Origin: CAHJXF01 sp038254545
GTDB taxonomy: Bacteria; Pseudomonadota; Gammaproteobacteria; Burkholderiales; Burkholderiaceae_D
Reading direction: 5' to 3'
DNA: 64,000 bases
Assembly (NCBI GenBank): GCA_038254545.1
Contig: JBBSGB010000015.1
Span: 16,415 to 80,414, forward strand
Shown here: piece by piece, positions 1-11,311 of the stretch
How positions within the stretch are numbered: the first letter of the stretch is position 1
Layout of the letters: each line of letters opens with the position of its first letter
The notes under the pieces: model-generated
What the model was told of the DNA's origin: nothing
The model's input: only the letters and a program-made list of their open reading frames with translations
Database searches by the model: none
Position numbers and translations under genes: made by a program

Positions 1-849
1 GCCTTCGGCGAAATTGTCGGAGCCATTCGAATGCTGGCTGCCTTCGTAGAAAGGAATCAGCGGCTCGACACCCGATGCGTTGGCAAGCGCATCGACGAGG
101 TAGCCACGCAGGCCGTGCTCGAAGCGCCAGGTCTCGACGGCAGGTGCCTTCTGCGCGGCTCGCGCGTCGGTCAGCGTGACGGTGACCCCGGGCAACAAGA
201 CCGCCTTGCTGCGCAGCAGGCGCTGCAACTCGGCCAGAGGAATCGTCTCGCTGTCGAAGTACTTCGGCTCGGGCTTCAGGGTCACGCGCGTGCCGGTCCT
301 GCGCACGCCGCGATCGTCGCTGCGCTCGAGCGGCCGCGAGACCAGCGGCGTGACGACATCGCCGTGCGCGAAGGTGATCGTATGTACGCCGCCGTCGCGA
401 TAGACGGTCACCTCCAGGCTCTTGGACAAGGCATTGGTGACCGACACGCCGACGCCATGCAGGCCACCCGAGAAGTTGTATGCGCCGCCGCTGCCCTTGT
501 CGAACTTGCCGCCCGCGTGCAGACGCGTGAACACGATCTCGACGACCGGAACGCCCTCTTCCGGATGCAGGCCGACCGGAATGCCGCGGCCGTCGTCCTC
601 GACCGTGATGCGGCCGTCGGCCGCGATCGTGACGTCGACGCGCATCGCGAAGCCGCCCAGCGCTTCATCGGCGGCGTTATCGATCGCCTCCTGCACGATG
701 TGCAGCGGGCTTTCGGTGCGCGTGTACATGCCCGGTCGCTGCTTGACCGGCTCGAGGCCTTTGAGGACGCGGATCGAGGCTTCGCCATAGAGGGGCGACG
801 CAGTTCGAGGCTTGGGCGGCCGCTGGTTATTGGGGGGCTTGCTTGTCAT
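1..849 (-). CDS. parE: DNA topoisomerase IV subunit B (ParE), N-terminal part, cut by the left window edge
   Basis: This is the ATPase subunit of topoisomerase IV, which with ParC decatenates daughter chromosomes. Only about 283 codons are visible and the frame is still open at the edge. The ATG start is followed by a short Pro-rich leader and then the GHKL ATPase fold: EAIDNAADEA (ATP/Mg box, about residue 53), DDGRGIP (about 86) and GGLHGVGVSVTNALS (about 130). The family is about 650 residues long, so more than half lies outside the window. GyrB is the main alternative. The short N-terminus and the PGMY...SPLHIVQEAIDN context fit ParE better, but the discriminating C-terminal half is not visible. 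Confidence 0.9.
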   Translation of the reverse strand, partial: MTSKPPNNQRPPKPRTASPLYGEASIRVLKGLEPVKQRPGMYTRTESPLHIVQEAIDNAADEALGGFAMRVDVTIAADGRITVEDDGRGIPVGLHPEEGVPVVEIVFTRLHAGGKFDKGSGGAYNFSGGLHGVGVSVTNALSKSLEVTVYRDGGVHTITFAHGDVVTPLVSRPLERSDDRGVRRTGTRVTLKPEPKYFDSETIPLAELQRLLRSKAVLLPGVTVTLTDARAAQKAPAVETWRFEHGLRGYLVDALANASGVEPLIPFYEGSQHSNGSDNFAEG

Positions 850-897
850 TAGGCGGAAAACTTGTGGCAGTGCAAGAAGGGCTATCGTTTGTAGGAC

Positions 898-920
898 TTA
901 TCCCCATTTTCTGTGGAAAA
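898..920. promoter_or_regulatory. Two DnaA-box-like 9-mers facing each other upstream of parE
   Basis: TTATCCCCA is followed after 5 nt by TGTGGAAAA, whose reverse complement is TTTTCCACA. Each is one or two mismatches from the DnaA box TTATCCACA. The pair sits about 50-70 bp upstream of the parE start, where a promoter is expected. A role in DnaA-linked control of parE is only inference. Confidence 0.25.
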
Positions 921-1035
921 ACGGGCGCAAAAGAATGACGAACCCGCACCGGTCGGGCCTCCGCTGGCCGTGCTCAAAAAAGAGGCAGGCGCGCTCGCGA
1001 CCCGCGGCGTCCGATGCGCGCGATGCGCGCAAGAC

Positions 1036-2988
<1,953 letters not shown>

Positions 2989-3074
2989 GGATAAGGAGGC
3001 TGCGGAACAGACCGCGGGAAGGGCCGCAAGTTTATCCGCATTGGCCGCTTCCGACTCGACGAGGAGGACCTCGA

Positions 3075-4112
3075 CTACGCGTCGGCCACCTGCAGGATCA
3101 ACTTCCCGAAGTTCTCCCCCTTGAAGAGCTTGAGCAGCGTCTCCGAAAAGGTATCGAGACCGACCACGATGTCTTCCTTGCTCTTGATGCGACCGTCCTT
3201 CAGATAGCCCGACAACTCGGCCACCGCAAGATGAAAGCGCGGCGCGTAGTCGAATACCACGATGCCTTCCATGCGCGCGCGATTGACTAGCAACGACAGA
3301 TAGTTCGCGGGTCCCTTCACCGGGGTGGTGTTGTTGTACTGGCTGATCGCGCCGCAGATGATGATGCGGGCCTTGCGATTGATGCGCGTGAGGACGGTAT
3401 CGAGGATCTCGCCGCCGACATTGTCGAAGTAGATATCGACACCCTTCGGGCAATGCTGCTTCAGCCCGTCCTTCACGTTGCCGGCCTTGTAGTCGATGCA
3501 GGCGTCGAAGCCGAGCTCCTCGACCACCCATTCACACTTCTCCGGCCCACCCGCGATGCCGACCGCGCGACAACCGCTGATCTTCGCGAGCTGCCCGACC
3601 GTCTGGCCGACCGCGCCCGCCGCGCCCGACACGACCACGGTCTCGCCCTCCTTGGGCTGGCCCACGTCCATCAGCCCGAAGTAGGCCGTCATCCCCGGCA
3701 TGCCGAGTACATTCAACCATTGCTCGACCGTACCTGCGCGCAGATCGATCTTCGCCACATCGCCACGCGCAACCTGCTTGTCGCTCACGGACCAATACGC
3801 CTGCACGCCGAGCGCACCGGTCACGCGATCGCCGACTGCGAATGACGAATTCTTCGATGCGATCACGACGCCGATGCCGCCGGCCCGCATCACCTCGCCG
3901 ATCTCGACCGGCGCGATGTAGCTCTTGCCCTCGTTCATCCAGCCGCGCATCGCCGGATCGAGCGATAGGGACAGCGTCTTGACGAGCACGCCGCCCTCTT
4001 CGGGTTCGACCACGGGAGCGGTCGTGAACGACCAGTCTTCACGCTTGGGCATGCCGTCGGGACGCGCGGCGAGGCGGATCTGATGATTGACGAGGGTGGA
4101 GAGGTCGGTCAT
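3075..4112 (-). CDS. NADP-dependent medium-chain oxidoreductase (CurA/leukotriene B4 dehydrogenase-like)
   Basis: Zinc-independent medium-chain dehydrogenase/reductase of 345 residues. This family (E. coli CurA, mammalian PTGR) reduces the C=C bond of alpha,beta-unsaturated ketones with NADPH. The N-terminal GroES-like domain carries the family phrase SLDPAMRGWMNE. The Rossmann fold contains VVSGAAGAVGQTVGQ (about residue 155), and the NADP-recognition region follows. The Cys/His zinc ligands of alcohol dehydrogenases are absent. The gene lies 86 bp upstream of uup on the same strand, without an obvious functional link. The physiological substrate cannot be read from sequence. Confidence 0.88.
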   Translation of the reverse strand: MTDLSTLVNHQIRLAARPDGMPKREDWSFTTAPVVEPEEGGVLVKTLSLSLDPAMRGWMNEGKSYIAPVEIGEVMRAGGIGVVIASKNSSFAVGDRVTGALGVQAYWSVSDKQVARGDVAKIDLRAGTVEQWLNVLGMPGMTAYFGLMDVGQPKEGETVVVSGAAGAVGQTVGQLAKISGCRAVGIAGGPEKCEWVVEELGFDACIDYKAGNVKDGLKQHCPKGVDIYFDNVGGEILDTVLTRINRKARIIICGAISQYNNTTPVKGPANYLSLLVNRARMEGIVVFDYAPRFHLAVAELSGYLKDGRIKSKEDIVVGLDTFSETLLKLFKGENFGKLILQVADA

Positions 4113-4300
4113 GGATGAACTCCTGCTAGCGGTTGGTCACGTCGGCGACGGGCGCGCATGGTACGCCACGAATGCCGCCGCGAGCACGGCGCGCGCGTCG
4201 TTCTGCCGTGTTCGACCGCAATCGGCATGCGTCCCGGGAGCCTTCAATTCCACGAGAGCCGATCGCTCCGGCGAGGAGTGCCTCGCCGGGCCGCGGCTTG

Positions 4301-5770
4301 TCAAGGCGAAGTCCAACCGCCTCCGAGCGCCCGGATCAGACCCACTGTCGTCATTGCACGGCTGCCTCGCAATTGCACGGCTTGTCGCTCGACCGTGAGC
4401 AACTCGCGCTGCGCGTCGAGCGATTCGAGGTAGCTGGTCTGGCCGGCACGGTAGCGCTTGTCGGCGAGGTCCGCGGCCCGGCGAGCGGATGCGACGGCCG
4501 CATCGGTTGCCTGCGCTTGACCGGCCAGCGTGCGCAGGCCGACGAGGTTGTCCTCCACTTCCGCGAATGCGACCAGGACTCTGGATCGATAGGTCGCGAC
4601 CGATTCGTCGAGCGCCGCTTCGGCGCGACGAATATTGGCCCGATTGCGGCCGCCGTCGACGATGGGCAGCGACATCACCGCACCGATGAGCCAGGTGCGG
4701 CTGGTCCACTTGAAGAGGTCGGCGAGCTCGAACGATTCATAGCCACCCTGACCCGTGAGCGCGAGGGCCGGAAAGATCGCCGAGCGTGCGACGCCGATGC
4801 GCGCGTTGGCCGCGAACATCTGCTGCTGCGCGGCCGCGATGTCGGGTCGCCGCTCGAGCAGCGTCGACGGCAGGCCGGCCGGCACGACGGGCAGCAGGGA
4901 GGCGTCGAGCAGCGGGTTGGTGCCGAAGTCGAAGCCCGCCGGCGCGCGGCCGAGCAGCACTGCAAGCGCGTGCTCGATCTGCGCGCGCTGCCGCTCGAGA
5001 CCGATCGCATCCGATTGCGCGGTCGCGAGTTCGGTGCGCGCACGGGTCAGGTCGATCTCGCCGATATCGCCTGCGTCGTAGCGACTCTTCGCGAGCTTGA
5101 CGTTGGCTTCGCGCAGTCGCACGGTTTCTTTGAGCAACGTGATCTCTGCATCCGTGGCGCGCAGGCGGAAGTAGGTCTGCGCGACGTCGGCCTGCAAGGC
5201 GAGCAGCACCGAACGGAAGGTCGCTTCCGACGATTTCGCATCGGCACGCGCAGCGTTGACGTTGTTGGCGACGCGACCGAAGAGGTCGACTTCGTAGCTC
5301 GCCGAAAGCGCGGCCTGGAACACATTGCTCGTCGCCACGTCTGCGCCTTGCGGGAGCCCGAGGGAAACGGCCGACTGCCTTCCCCGTGCGACCTGCGCGC
5401 CCACGCCGATTTGCGGAATTCGGTCGGCCTCGGCATTGCGCACCAGGGCGCGCGACTGCCTCACGCGCGCGGCTGCGGCGGCGAGATCGGCATTGGCCGC
5501 GATCGCTTCTTCTTCGAGGCGGTCGAGCACCGGATCGGCAAACGCTTCCCACCACATGCCGCGCGCTTCTGCCTCCCCCGGTCGCGCGGTCTTCCACGAT
5601 CCTTCGGCCGTCGTGCTCGCAGGCGATGAGGGATCGCCGACGCTTTCCTTGTAGCTCGCGAACGTCGGCACGTCGGGCTGCTTGAACTCCGGTGCGGCGC
5701 AGCCGGCGACGATCGCGGCGAACGACAGCGCCAGCAGCGAAGAGGCCTGAATACTCGATACGATTTTCAT
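4301..5770 (-). CDS. RND efflux outer-membrane channel lipoprotein, NodT/OprM family (OpcM/OprC-like)
   Basis: Outer-membrane factor of 489 residues that forms the TolC-like exit duct of the pump encoded upstream. A signal peptide ends in the lipobox VAGC (Cys19), so the mature protein is probably lipid-anchored. Two homologous halves carry long Ala/Arg/Glu-rich helices, as in the OEP repeat. The start codon overlaps the stop of the pump gene in an ATGA, so the two genes are translationally coupled. The longer open frame upstream is only a shadow of the pump gene. By position it corresponds to opcM of the ceo operon or oprC of the bpeEF operon in Burkholderia. Confidence 0.93.
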   Translation of the reverse strand: MKIVSSIQASSLLALSFAAIVAGCAAPEFKQPDVPTFASYKESVGDPSSPASTTAEGSWKTARPGEAEARGMWWEAFADPVLDRLEEEAIAANADLAAAAARVRQSRALVRNAEADRIPQIGVGAQVARGRQSAVSLGLPQGADVATSNVFQAALSASYEVDLFGRVANNVNAARADAKSSEATFRSVLLALQADVAQTYFRLRATDAEITLLKETVRLREANVKLAKSRYDAGDIGEIDLTRARTELATAQSDAIGLERQRAQIEHALAVLLGRAPAGFDFGTNPLLDASLLPVVPAGLPSTLLERRPDIAAAQQQMFAANARIGVARSAIFPALALTGQGGYESFELADLFKWTSRTWLIGAVMSLPIVDGGRNRANIRRAEAALDESVATYRSRVLVAFAEVEDNLVGLRTLAGQAQATDAAVASARRAADLADKRYRAGQTSYLESLDAQRELLTVERQAVQLRGSRAMTTVGLIRALGGGWTSP

Positions 5771-8700
5771 GGATGTATTCCTTCGATACCGATGGACGCA
5801 TGCGCCTTCGGCAAGGCGCCGCCGAAACGCTTGGCGAGCAAGCGCAGCAGCACGTAGAACACGGGCGTGAGGAAGAGCCCGAAGAAGGTCACCCCGAGCA
5901 TGCCGGCAAACACGGCGACGCCCATCGCGTGCCGCATCTCGGCGCCCGCGCCCGACGAGAACACCAGCGGCAGCACGCCCATGATGAAAGCGAACGACGT
6001 CATCAGGATCGGCCGCAGGCGCAGGCGGCAGGCTTCCAGTGCGGCATCGACGATCGAGCGTCCGGCGTGCTCGAGATCGCGCGCGAATTCGACGATCAGG
6101 ATCGCGTTCTTCGACGCGAGCCCGATCAATACGAACAGCGCGATCTGCGTGAAGATGTTGTTGTCGCCGCCGGTCAGCTTCACACCGAGCAGCGCGCAGA
6201 GGATCGACATCGGCACGATCAGGATCACCGCGAGCGGCAGCGTCCAGCTCTCGTATTGCGCGGCGAGCACCAGGAACACCAGCAGCACGCAGAGCGGGAA
6301 CACCAGCACCATCGTGTTGCCGGCGAGCAATTCCTGGAACGTCAGGTCGGTCCATTCATAGCCGACGCCTTTGGGCAGGGTTTCCTTCGCGATCTTTTCC
6401 ATCGCTGCTTGCGCCTGCCCGCTCGAGACGCCCGGCGCCCCGGCGCCGTTGATGTCGGCCGAGACGAAGGCGTTGTAGCGCTGCACGCGATCGGGTCCGT
6501 AGCTGTCCTTCAGGGTCATGAGGCTCGAGAGCGGCACCATCTCGCCCTTAGCGTTCTTGACCTTGAGTTGGGCGATGTCCTCGGCATGCGAACGAAACGG
6601 CGCGTCCGCCTGCACGATCACCTGATAGGTGCGGCCGAACTTGTTGAAGTCGTTCACGTACAGCGAGCCCAGGTTGATCTGCATCGTGCTGAAGATGTCC
6701 GCCAACGGCACGCCGAGCTGCTTGGCCTTGGTGCGATCGACGTCGGCGAAAAGCTGCGGCACGTTGATCTGAAAGCTCGAGAACACGCCGGCGAGCTCGG
6801 GGGTCTCTCGCGCCTTGGCCTGCAATGCGCCGATCGCCTTGTAGAGCTCGTCGTAGCCGACGTTGCCGCGATCCTCGACGTAGAGCTTGAAGCCGCCGAT
6901 CGTGCCCAGGCCATTCACCGGCGGTGGCGGGAACACCATGATCACCGCGTCGCCGATGGCACCGAGCTTCTGGTTGATCTGCATCGCGATCTCGGGCCCC
7001 GACAGGCCCTTTCCCTTGCGCTCGTCGAAGTCCTTCAGGCCGAAGAACACGATGCCGGCGTTGGGCGCATTGGTGAAGCCGTTGATCGACAGGCCGGGGA
7101 AAGCCACCGAGTCCCTGACGCCGGGCACCGACAGGCCGACCTCCGACATGCGGCGAATCACGTCTTCGGTGCGGTCGAGCGAAGCCGCATCCGGCAGCTG
7201 CGCGAAACCCACGAGATACTGCTTGTCCTGCGCGGGCACGAAGCCCGACGGCACCGCCTTGAACACGAACAGCGCCGCGACCGCGAGCACCGCGTAGACC
7301 GCCATCGCCGCCGACTTGCGCTTGAGCACGCCGCCCACGCCGCGTTCGTAGCCATGCGATGCGCGCCCGAACACGCGGTTGAATCCGCGAAAGAAGCCGC
7401 CGAAGACGAACTCCATGCCGCGCGCGAGCGCATCCTTCTTCGCGTCGTGGGGCTTGAGCAAGGTGGCCGCGAGCGCCGGCGAGAGCGTCAGCGAATTGAT
7501 CGCCGAGATCACGCTCGAGATCGCGATCGTCAGCGCGAACTGGCGATAGAACTGGCCGGTCAGGCCCGCCACGAACGCGATCGGCACGAACACCGCGCAC
7601 AACACCAGCGCGATCGCGATGATCGGCCCGCTCACTTCGCGCATCGCCTGGATGGTCGCGTCGCGCGGCGAGAGCCCGGCCGCGATATTGCGCTCGACGT
7701 TCTCGACGACGACGATCGAGTCGTCCACCACGATCCCGATCGCGAGCACCAGGCCGAACAAGGACAGCGTGTTGATCGAGAAGCCGAAGCCGAGCATCAC
7801 CGCGAACGTGCCGATGATCGAGACGGGAACCGCGAGCAGCGGAATGATCGACGCGCGCCAGGTCTGCAGGAACACGATCACGACCAGCACCACCAGCGCG
7901 ACCGATTCGAGCAGCGTGTGGATGACGGCCTTGATCGACGAGCGCACGAACTGCGTCGGGTCGTAGACGATGCTGTAGTCGACGCCGTCGGGGAAGTCCT
8001 TCTTCAGTTCCTCCATGGTCTTGCGCACGTTGTCCGAGAGTTGCAGCGCGTTCGCGCCGGGCGCTTCGAACACCGGGATCGCGACCGCGGGCTTGTTGTT
8101 GAGCAAGGAGCGCAGCGCGTATTCGGACGCACCCATCTCGATACGCGCAACGTCGGAGAGACGCGTGACCGCGCCCGAATTTTCACCATTCGTGCCGACC
8201 TTGACGATGATGTCGCTGAACTGCTCCACGGTCGACAGCCGTCCGAGCGCGTTGACCGAGAGCTGGAACTGCGCGTCCCTGGACGGGGATGCGCCGACCA
8301 CGCCGGCGGCGACCTGCACGTTCTGTTCGCGAATCGCGGCCACCACCTCGGGCGCCGTCAGGCCTCGTGAAGCAAGCTTCTGCGGGTCCAGCCACACCCG
8401 CATCGAGTAGTCGCCCGCGCCGTAGAGTTGCACCTGGCCCATACCCGGGAGTCGCGCGAGCCGGTCCTTGACGTTGAGCACCGCATAGTTGCGCAGATAG
8501 ACCTCGTCGTAGCGCTCGGAAGGCGAGATCAGGTGCACCACCATCGTCAGGTTCGGCGAGCTCTTGACCGTCGTCACGCCGAGCTGTCGCACTTCCTCGG
8601 GCAGACGCGGCAGCGCGCGCTGCACGCGGTTCTGCACTTGCGTCTCGGCCTGCTCGACGTCGGTGCCGATCTTGAACGTGACCGTGAGCGTCAGCACGCC

Positions 8701-8961
8701 GTCGGCGGTGGCCTGCGACGACATGTAGAGCATGTTCTCGACGCCGTTGATCTGCTCTTCGAGCGGCGTGGCAACGGTCTCGGCGATCACGGTCGGGTTG
8801 GCGCCGGGGAACTGCGCGCGCACGATCACCGACGGCGGCACGACCTCGGGATATTCGGAGATCGGCAGCCGGAAGATCGCGATCAGGCCGGCGACGAACA
8901 CGATGATCGACAACACGGCCGCGAAGATCGGCCGGTTGATGAAGAACTTGGAAATATTCAT
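5767..8961 (-). CDS. RND multidrug efflux permease, HAE1 family (CeoB/BpeF-like)
   Basis: Inner-membrane proton/drug antiporter of 1064 residues, the usual length for AcrB/MexB/BpeF. It begins MNISKFFINRPIFA and repeats a 12-transmembrane plan with two large periplasmic loops. TM4 contains the proton-relay pair in IGIVVDDSIVVVENVER (Asp-Asp, about residue 405). The GFGFSINTLSLFG motif precedes it, and the TM10-TM12 region has NAILIVEFARDLE. It is the middle gene of the operon: the adaptor ends 28 bp upstream and the channel gene overlaps its stop. CeoB and BpeF export chloramphenicol and trimethoprim in Burkholderia; the substrates here are inferred only from operon architecture. Confidence 0.96.
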   Translation of the reverse strand: MNISKFFINRPIFAAVLSIIVFVAGLIAIFRLPISEYPEVVPPSVIVRAQFPGANPTVIAETVATPLEEQINGVENMLYMSSQATADGVLTLTVTFKIGTDVEQAETQVQNRVQRALPRLPEEVRQLGVTTVKSSPNLTMVVHLISPSERYDEVYLRNYAVLNVKDRLARLPGMGQVQLYGAGDYSMRVWLDPQKLASRGLTAPEVVAAIREQNVQVAAGVVGASPSRDAQFQLSVNALGRLSTVEQFSDIIVKVGTNGENSGAVTRLSDVARIEMGASEYALRSLLNNKPAVAIPVFEAPGANALQLSDNVRKTMEELKKDFPDGVDYSIVYDPTQFVRSSIKAVIHTLLESVALVVLVVIVFLQTWRASIIPLLAVPVSIIGTFAVMLGFGFSINTLSLFGLVLAIGIVVDDSIVVVENVERNIAAGLSPRDATIQAMREVSGPIIAIALVLCAVFVPIAFVAGLTGQFYRQFALTIAISSVISAINSLTLSPALAATLLKPHDAKKDALARGMEFVFGGFFRGFNRVFGRASHGYERGVGGVLKRKSAAMAVYAVLAVAALFVFKAVPSGFVPAQDKQYLVGFAQLPDAASLDRTEDVIRRMSEVGLSVPGVRDSVAFPGLSINGFTNAPNAGIVFFGLKDFDERKGKGLSGPEIAMQINQKLGAIGDAVIMVFPPPPVNGLGTIGGFKLYVEDRGNVGYDELYKAIGALQAKARETPELAGVFSSFQINVPQLFADVDRTKAKQLGVPLADIFSTMQINLGSLYVNDFNKFGRTYQVIVQADAPFRSHAEDIAQLKVKNAKGEMVPLSSLMTLKDSYGPDRVQRYNAFVSADINGAGAPGVSSGQAQAAMEKIAKETLPKGVGYEWTDLTFQELLAGNTMVLVFPLCVLLVFLVLAAQYESWTLPLAVILIVPMSILCALLGVKLTGGDNNIFTQIALFVLIGLASKNAILIVEFARDLEHAGRSIVDAALEACRLRLRPILMTSFAFIMGVLPLVFSSGAGAEMRHAMGVAVFAGMLGVTFFGLFLTPVFYVLLRLLAKRFGGALPKAHASIGIEGIHP

Positions 8962-8989
8962 GAAGTACCTCTGCGAGACTGATCGAGAC

Positions 8990-10255
8990 TCAATGCATCG
9001 GCGCGGCGTTGTTCTTGCCGCCGCCCGCCACCCCGACTCTTTCGACGTCGCGCGTCGACGCCATAGACTCGTTGGTTGCAGCGCCGCGCGAGGCGCTGGC
9101 CGACGATTCCATCGCGGTCGCTTGCGGCGTGATGGGTGCGCCGGGGCGTACCCGCTGGAGGCCGTTGACGACGATCCGTTCGCCGGGCTCGAGTCCCGAG
9201 CGCACCACCCGCAGTCCGTCGATCACGGGACCCAGGCGGATCGCGCGATAGTCGGCCTTGAAGCCCTTGCCATCGGCGCCCGTGGGCGCTGCCACGTAGA
9301 CGAACTTACGGTCCTGGTCGGTGCCGATCGCACGGTCGGTGATGAGGACCGCCCTGGTCCGTCGTTCGCCACCGCCGATCGACACGCGCGCGAACCGGCC
9401 CGCGGCCAGCACGCCGTCCGGGTTGTCGAGCAGCGCGCGCATGCGCACGCTGCCCGTCGCCGGATCGACGCGGTTGTCGACGAACTCGAGCCGGCCTTCG
9501 TGTGGATAGCCTTCCTCGCCGTTCATCCCGACGCGGACCGTCGTCTTCAACGCGCGAGCCGCACCGCCCAAACGTGCGAAGGTCTGCTCGTCGCCGTCGA
9601 AGCTCGCGTAGATCGGGTTCGACGAGACGATCGTCGTCAGCACGACGTTGGCATCGACCAGATTTCCCGCCGTGACTTCCGCCTTCGACACGCGGCCCGA
9701 GATCGGCGCCCTGACATGCGTGAATTCGAGATTCAGTCGCGCCGCATCGGCCGAGGCCGCAACCGCACGCGCATCCGCGTCGAGTTGCTTGGCGTTCGCG
9801 GCGCGCTCGTCGTAGTCGCGTTGCGCAATCGCGTTGTCGGCGAGTAACCGCTGCGAACGATCGAGCTCGGTCTTCGCCAGTTCGGCCTTCGCACGTGCGC
9901 TTGCCGCTGCCGCATCGGCCCGCGCCGCTTCGGCCCGATAGGGACGTGGATCGATGACGACGAGCACGTCGCCCTTCTTCACTTCGGCTCCGGGCGTGAA
10001 GCGAATTGCATCGATGGTTCCCGAGACGCGCGGCCGAATCTCGGCACGATCGACGGCTTCGATGCGGCCCGAGAATTCCTGGGTCTCGATGATGTCGCGT
10101 GCCAGCGCCGCCGCGACCGACACCGGTGGAGGCGCGTCGTTCGCAGGGCCGGTCTGGGCGCGAGGTTCGTCACATGCGGCCAGGACGATGGCCGCAAGCG
10201 CGGCGAGCAACGCGCTGGCGAAGCGAAGCGTAGCGACAGGAGTGGCGTTGTTCAT
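8990..10255 (-). CDS. RND efflux periplasmic adaptor lipoprotein (CeoA/BpeE-like)
   Basis: Membrane-fusion protein of 421 residues that bridges the RND pump and the outer-membrane channel. The signal peptide ends in LAAC (lipobox, Cys28), so it is a lipoprotein like MexA. Next come the beta-barrel start (FSGRIEAVDRAEIRPRVSG), a split lipoyl domain (GDVLVVIDPRPYRAE and HVRAPISGRVSKAEV), an Ala-rich alpha-helical hairpin (about residues 105-165) and C-terminal barrel and membrane-proximal domains. It is the third gene of the leftward operon. The C-terminal 45 residues are Ala/Ser/Thr-rich and probably disordered. Confidence 0.94.
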   Translation of the reverse strand: MNNATPVATLRFASALLAALAAIVLAACDEPRAQTGPANDAPPPVSVAAALARDIIETQEFSGRIEAVDRAEIRPRVSGTIDAIRFTPGAEVKKGDVLVVIDPRPYRAEAARADAAAASARAKAELAKTELDRSQRLLADNAIAQRDYDERAANAKQLDADARAVAASADAARLNLEFTHVRAPISGRVSKAEVTAGNLVDANVVLTTIVSSNPIYASFDGDEQTFARLGGAARALKTTVRVGMNGEEGYPHEGRLEFVDNRVDPATGSVRMRALLDNPDGVLAAGRFARVSIGGGERRTRAVLITDRAIGTDQDRKFVYVAAPTGADGKGFKADYRAIRLGPVIDGLRVVRSGLEPGERIVVNGLQRVRPGAPITPQATAMESSASASRGAATNESMASTRDVERVGVAGGGKNNAAPMH

Positions 10256-10382
10256 GGTTCTCCCTTTTTTGGATGGAGGAGCTACTGCCAGCGCATGTCC
10301 GGGTCGGACATCCTGGAAGGAATCATTGGGGTGAGTTCGGTGAGGTGCGGACTAGGCCGCCAGTCATCGCCGGAGCGGGCGA

Positions 10383-11309
10383 TCAGGGATCCGGATCGAG
10401 GTCGTGCCGCGTGAGTGACGAGACGAAGGCCGCCATCGCGGCGAAACTGCGATCGCTGGACACGCTCTGGCATCGCGCCGTCGCATCGACCAGCGGGCTT
10501 GCCGCCGGAGGTGCGTCGAGCAGCAGCGTGCGCACCTCGATGCCGGAAGCCGCGAGCTTGGCGCCGTAGGCCTTTGCTTCGTCCTGGAGCGGGTCGCCGG
10601 CGATCGATACGATCATGGTCGGCGGCAGTCCCTTGACCCGGCTCGACGCGAGCGGGCAGGCGTAGGGATGCACACGGTCCGCAGCGCGAGGCAGGTAGCC
10701 GCGATAGCCCTCGGCACAAGCCGATGCAATACGCTGATCGAGCCCCTTCTGCGAGGCACATCGCATCGAGTCGCTGGTCAGTCCAGGGTCGAGCATGGGC
10801 ATCACGAGCAATTGGCCCGCCAATCGGGGGCCGCTACGATCGCGCGCCATCATGGCTGCGACGGCTGCGAGGTTGCCGCCGGCCTCGATGCCTCCGATGA
10901 CCAGGTGCTTGCCGGTCCAGTCAAAGTGGCGTGGCTTTGCCGCGCACTGCGCGATGGCTGCATAGGCATCTTCGGCTGCGGCCGGAAACGACTGATGCGG
11001 CGCCTGTGTGTAGGTGGGCGCAAGCAGCACGCCATCGAGATGCGCGGCGAGCGAACACATGCACGCGTCGCCGGAATCGAGAGTCCCGGCAACGAACCCG
11101 CCACCGTGGAAGAACACCAGCAGCGTGTCCGCATCCTGCGTGCGCGACGACGCGGACCGGTAGAGGCGCGCCTCGAGATTTCCGCTCCGGCCCACGATCG
11201 ACAACCGACGCGTGCTCACCAGGCCAGCCGTCGTATGCGCTGTGCCGCCGGACGTAGCGCACTGCGGCGCATGCGCAGTCGGCATCGCTGATCCTGCCGA
11301 TCGTTTCAT
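10383..11309 (-). CDS. Alpha/beta-hydrolase-fold LlpE-like protein lacking the catalytic Ser and His
   Basis: Hormone-sensitive-lipase-type protein of 308 residues. The oxyanion-hole motif HGGGF is present (about residue 69) and the acid position is kept (AGDPLQDEAKAYG). The nucleophile motif, usually GDSAGG, reads GIEAGG (about residue 143), with Glu in place of Ser. The C-terminal catalytic His region, usually xPHGF, reads DAPPAAS. As read it should be unable to act as a serine esterase. The ATG start lies 2 nt after the stop of the upstream exported protein; a TTG two codons earlier is also possible. In Burkholderia the matching operons (llpE-ceoAB-opcM, llpE-bpeEF-oprC) begin with a lipase-like gene of unknown role, which is the closest parallel. 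Confidence 0.82.
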   Translation of the reverse strand: MKRSAGSAMPTAHAPQCATSGGTAHTTAGLVSTRRLSIVGRSGNLEARLYRSASSRTQDADTLLVFFHGGGFVAGTLDSGDACMCSLAAHLDGVLLAPTYTQAPHQSFPAAAEDAYAAIAQCAAKPRHFDWTGKHLVIGGIEAGGNLAAVAAMMARDRSGPRLAGQLLVMPMLDPGLTSDSMRCASQKGLDQRIASACAEGYRGYLPRAADRVHPYACPLASSRVKGLPPTMIVSIAGDPLQDEAKAYGAKLAASGIEVRTLLLDAPPAASPLVDATARCQSVSSDRSFAAMAAFVSSLTRHDLDPDP

Positions 11310-11311
11310 GA

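Noticed and set aside
5692..8370. Long open frame (892 codons) on the plus strand opposite the RND pump
   Set aside because: It is antisense to a highly conserved pump gene, is composed almost only of Arg, His, Asp, Glu, Gln, Ala and Val, and has no recognisable domain; a GC-skewed codon shadow.
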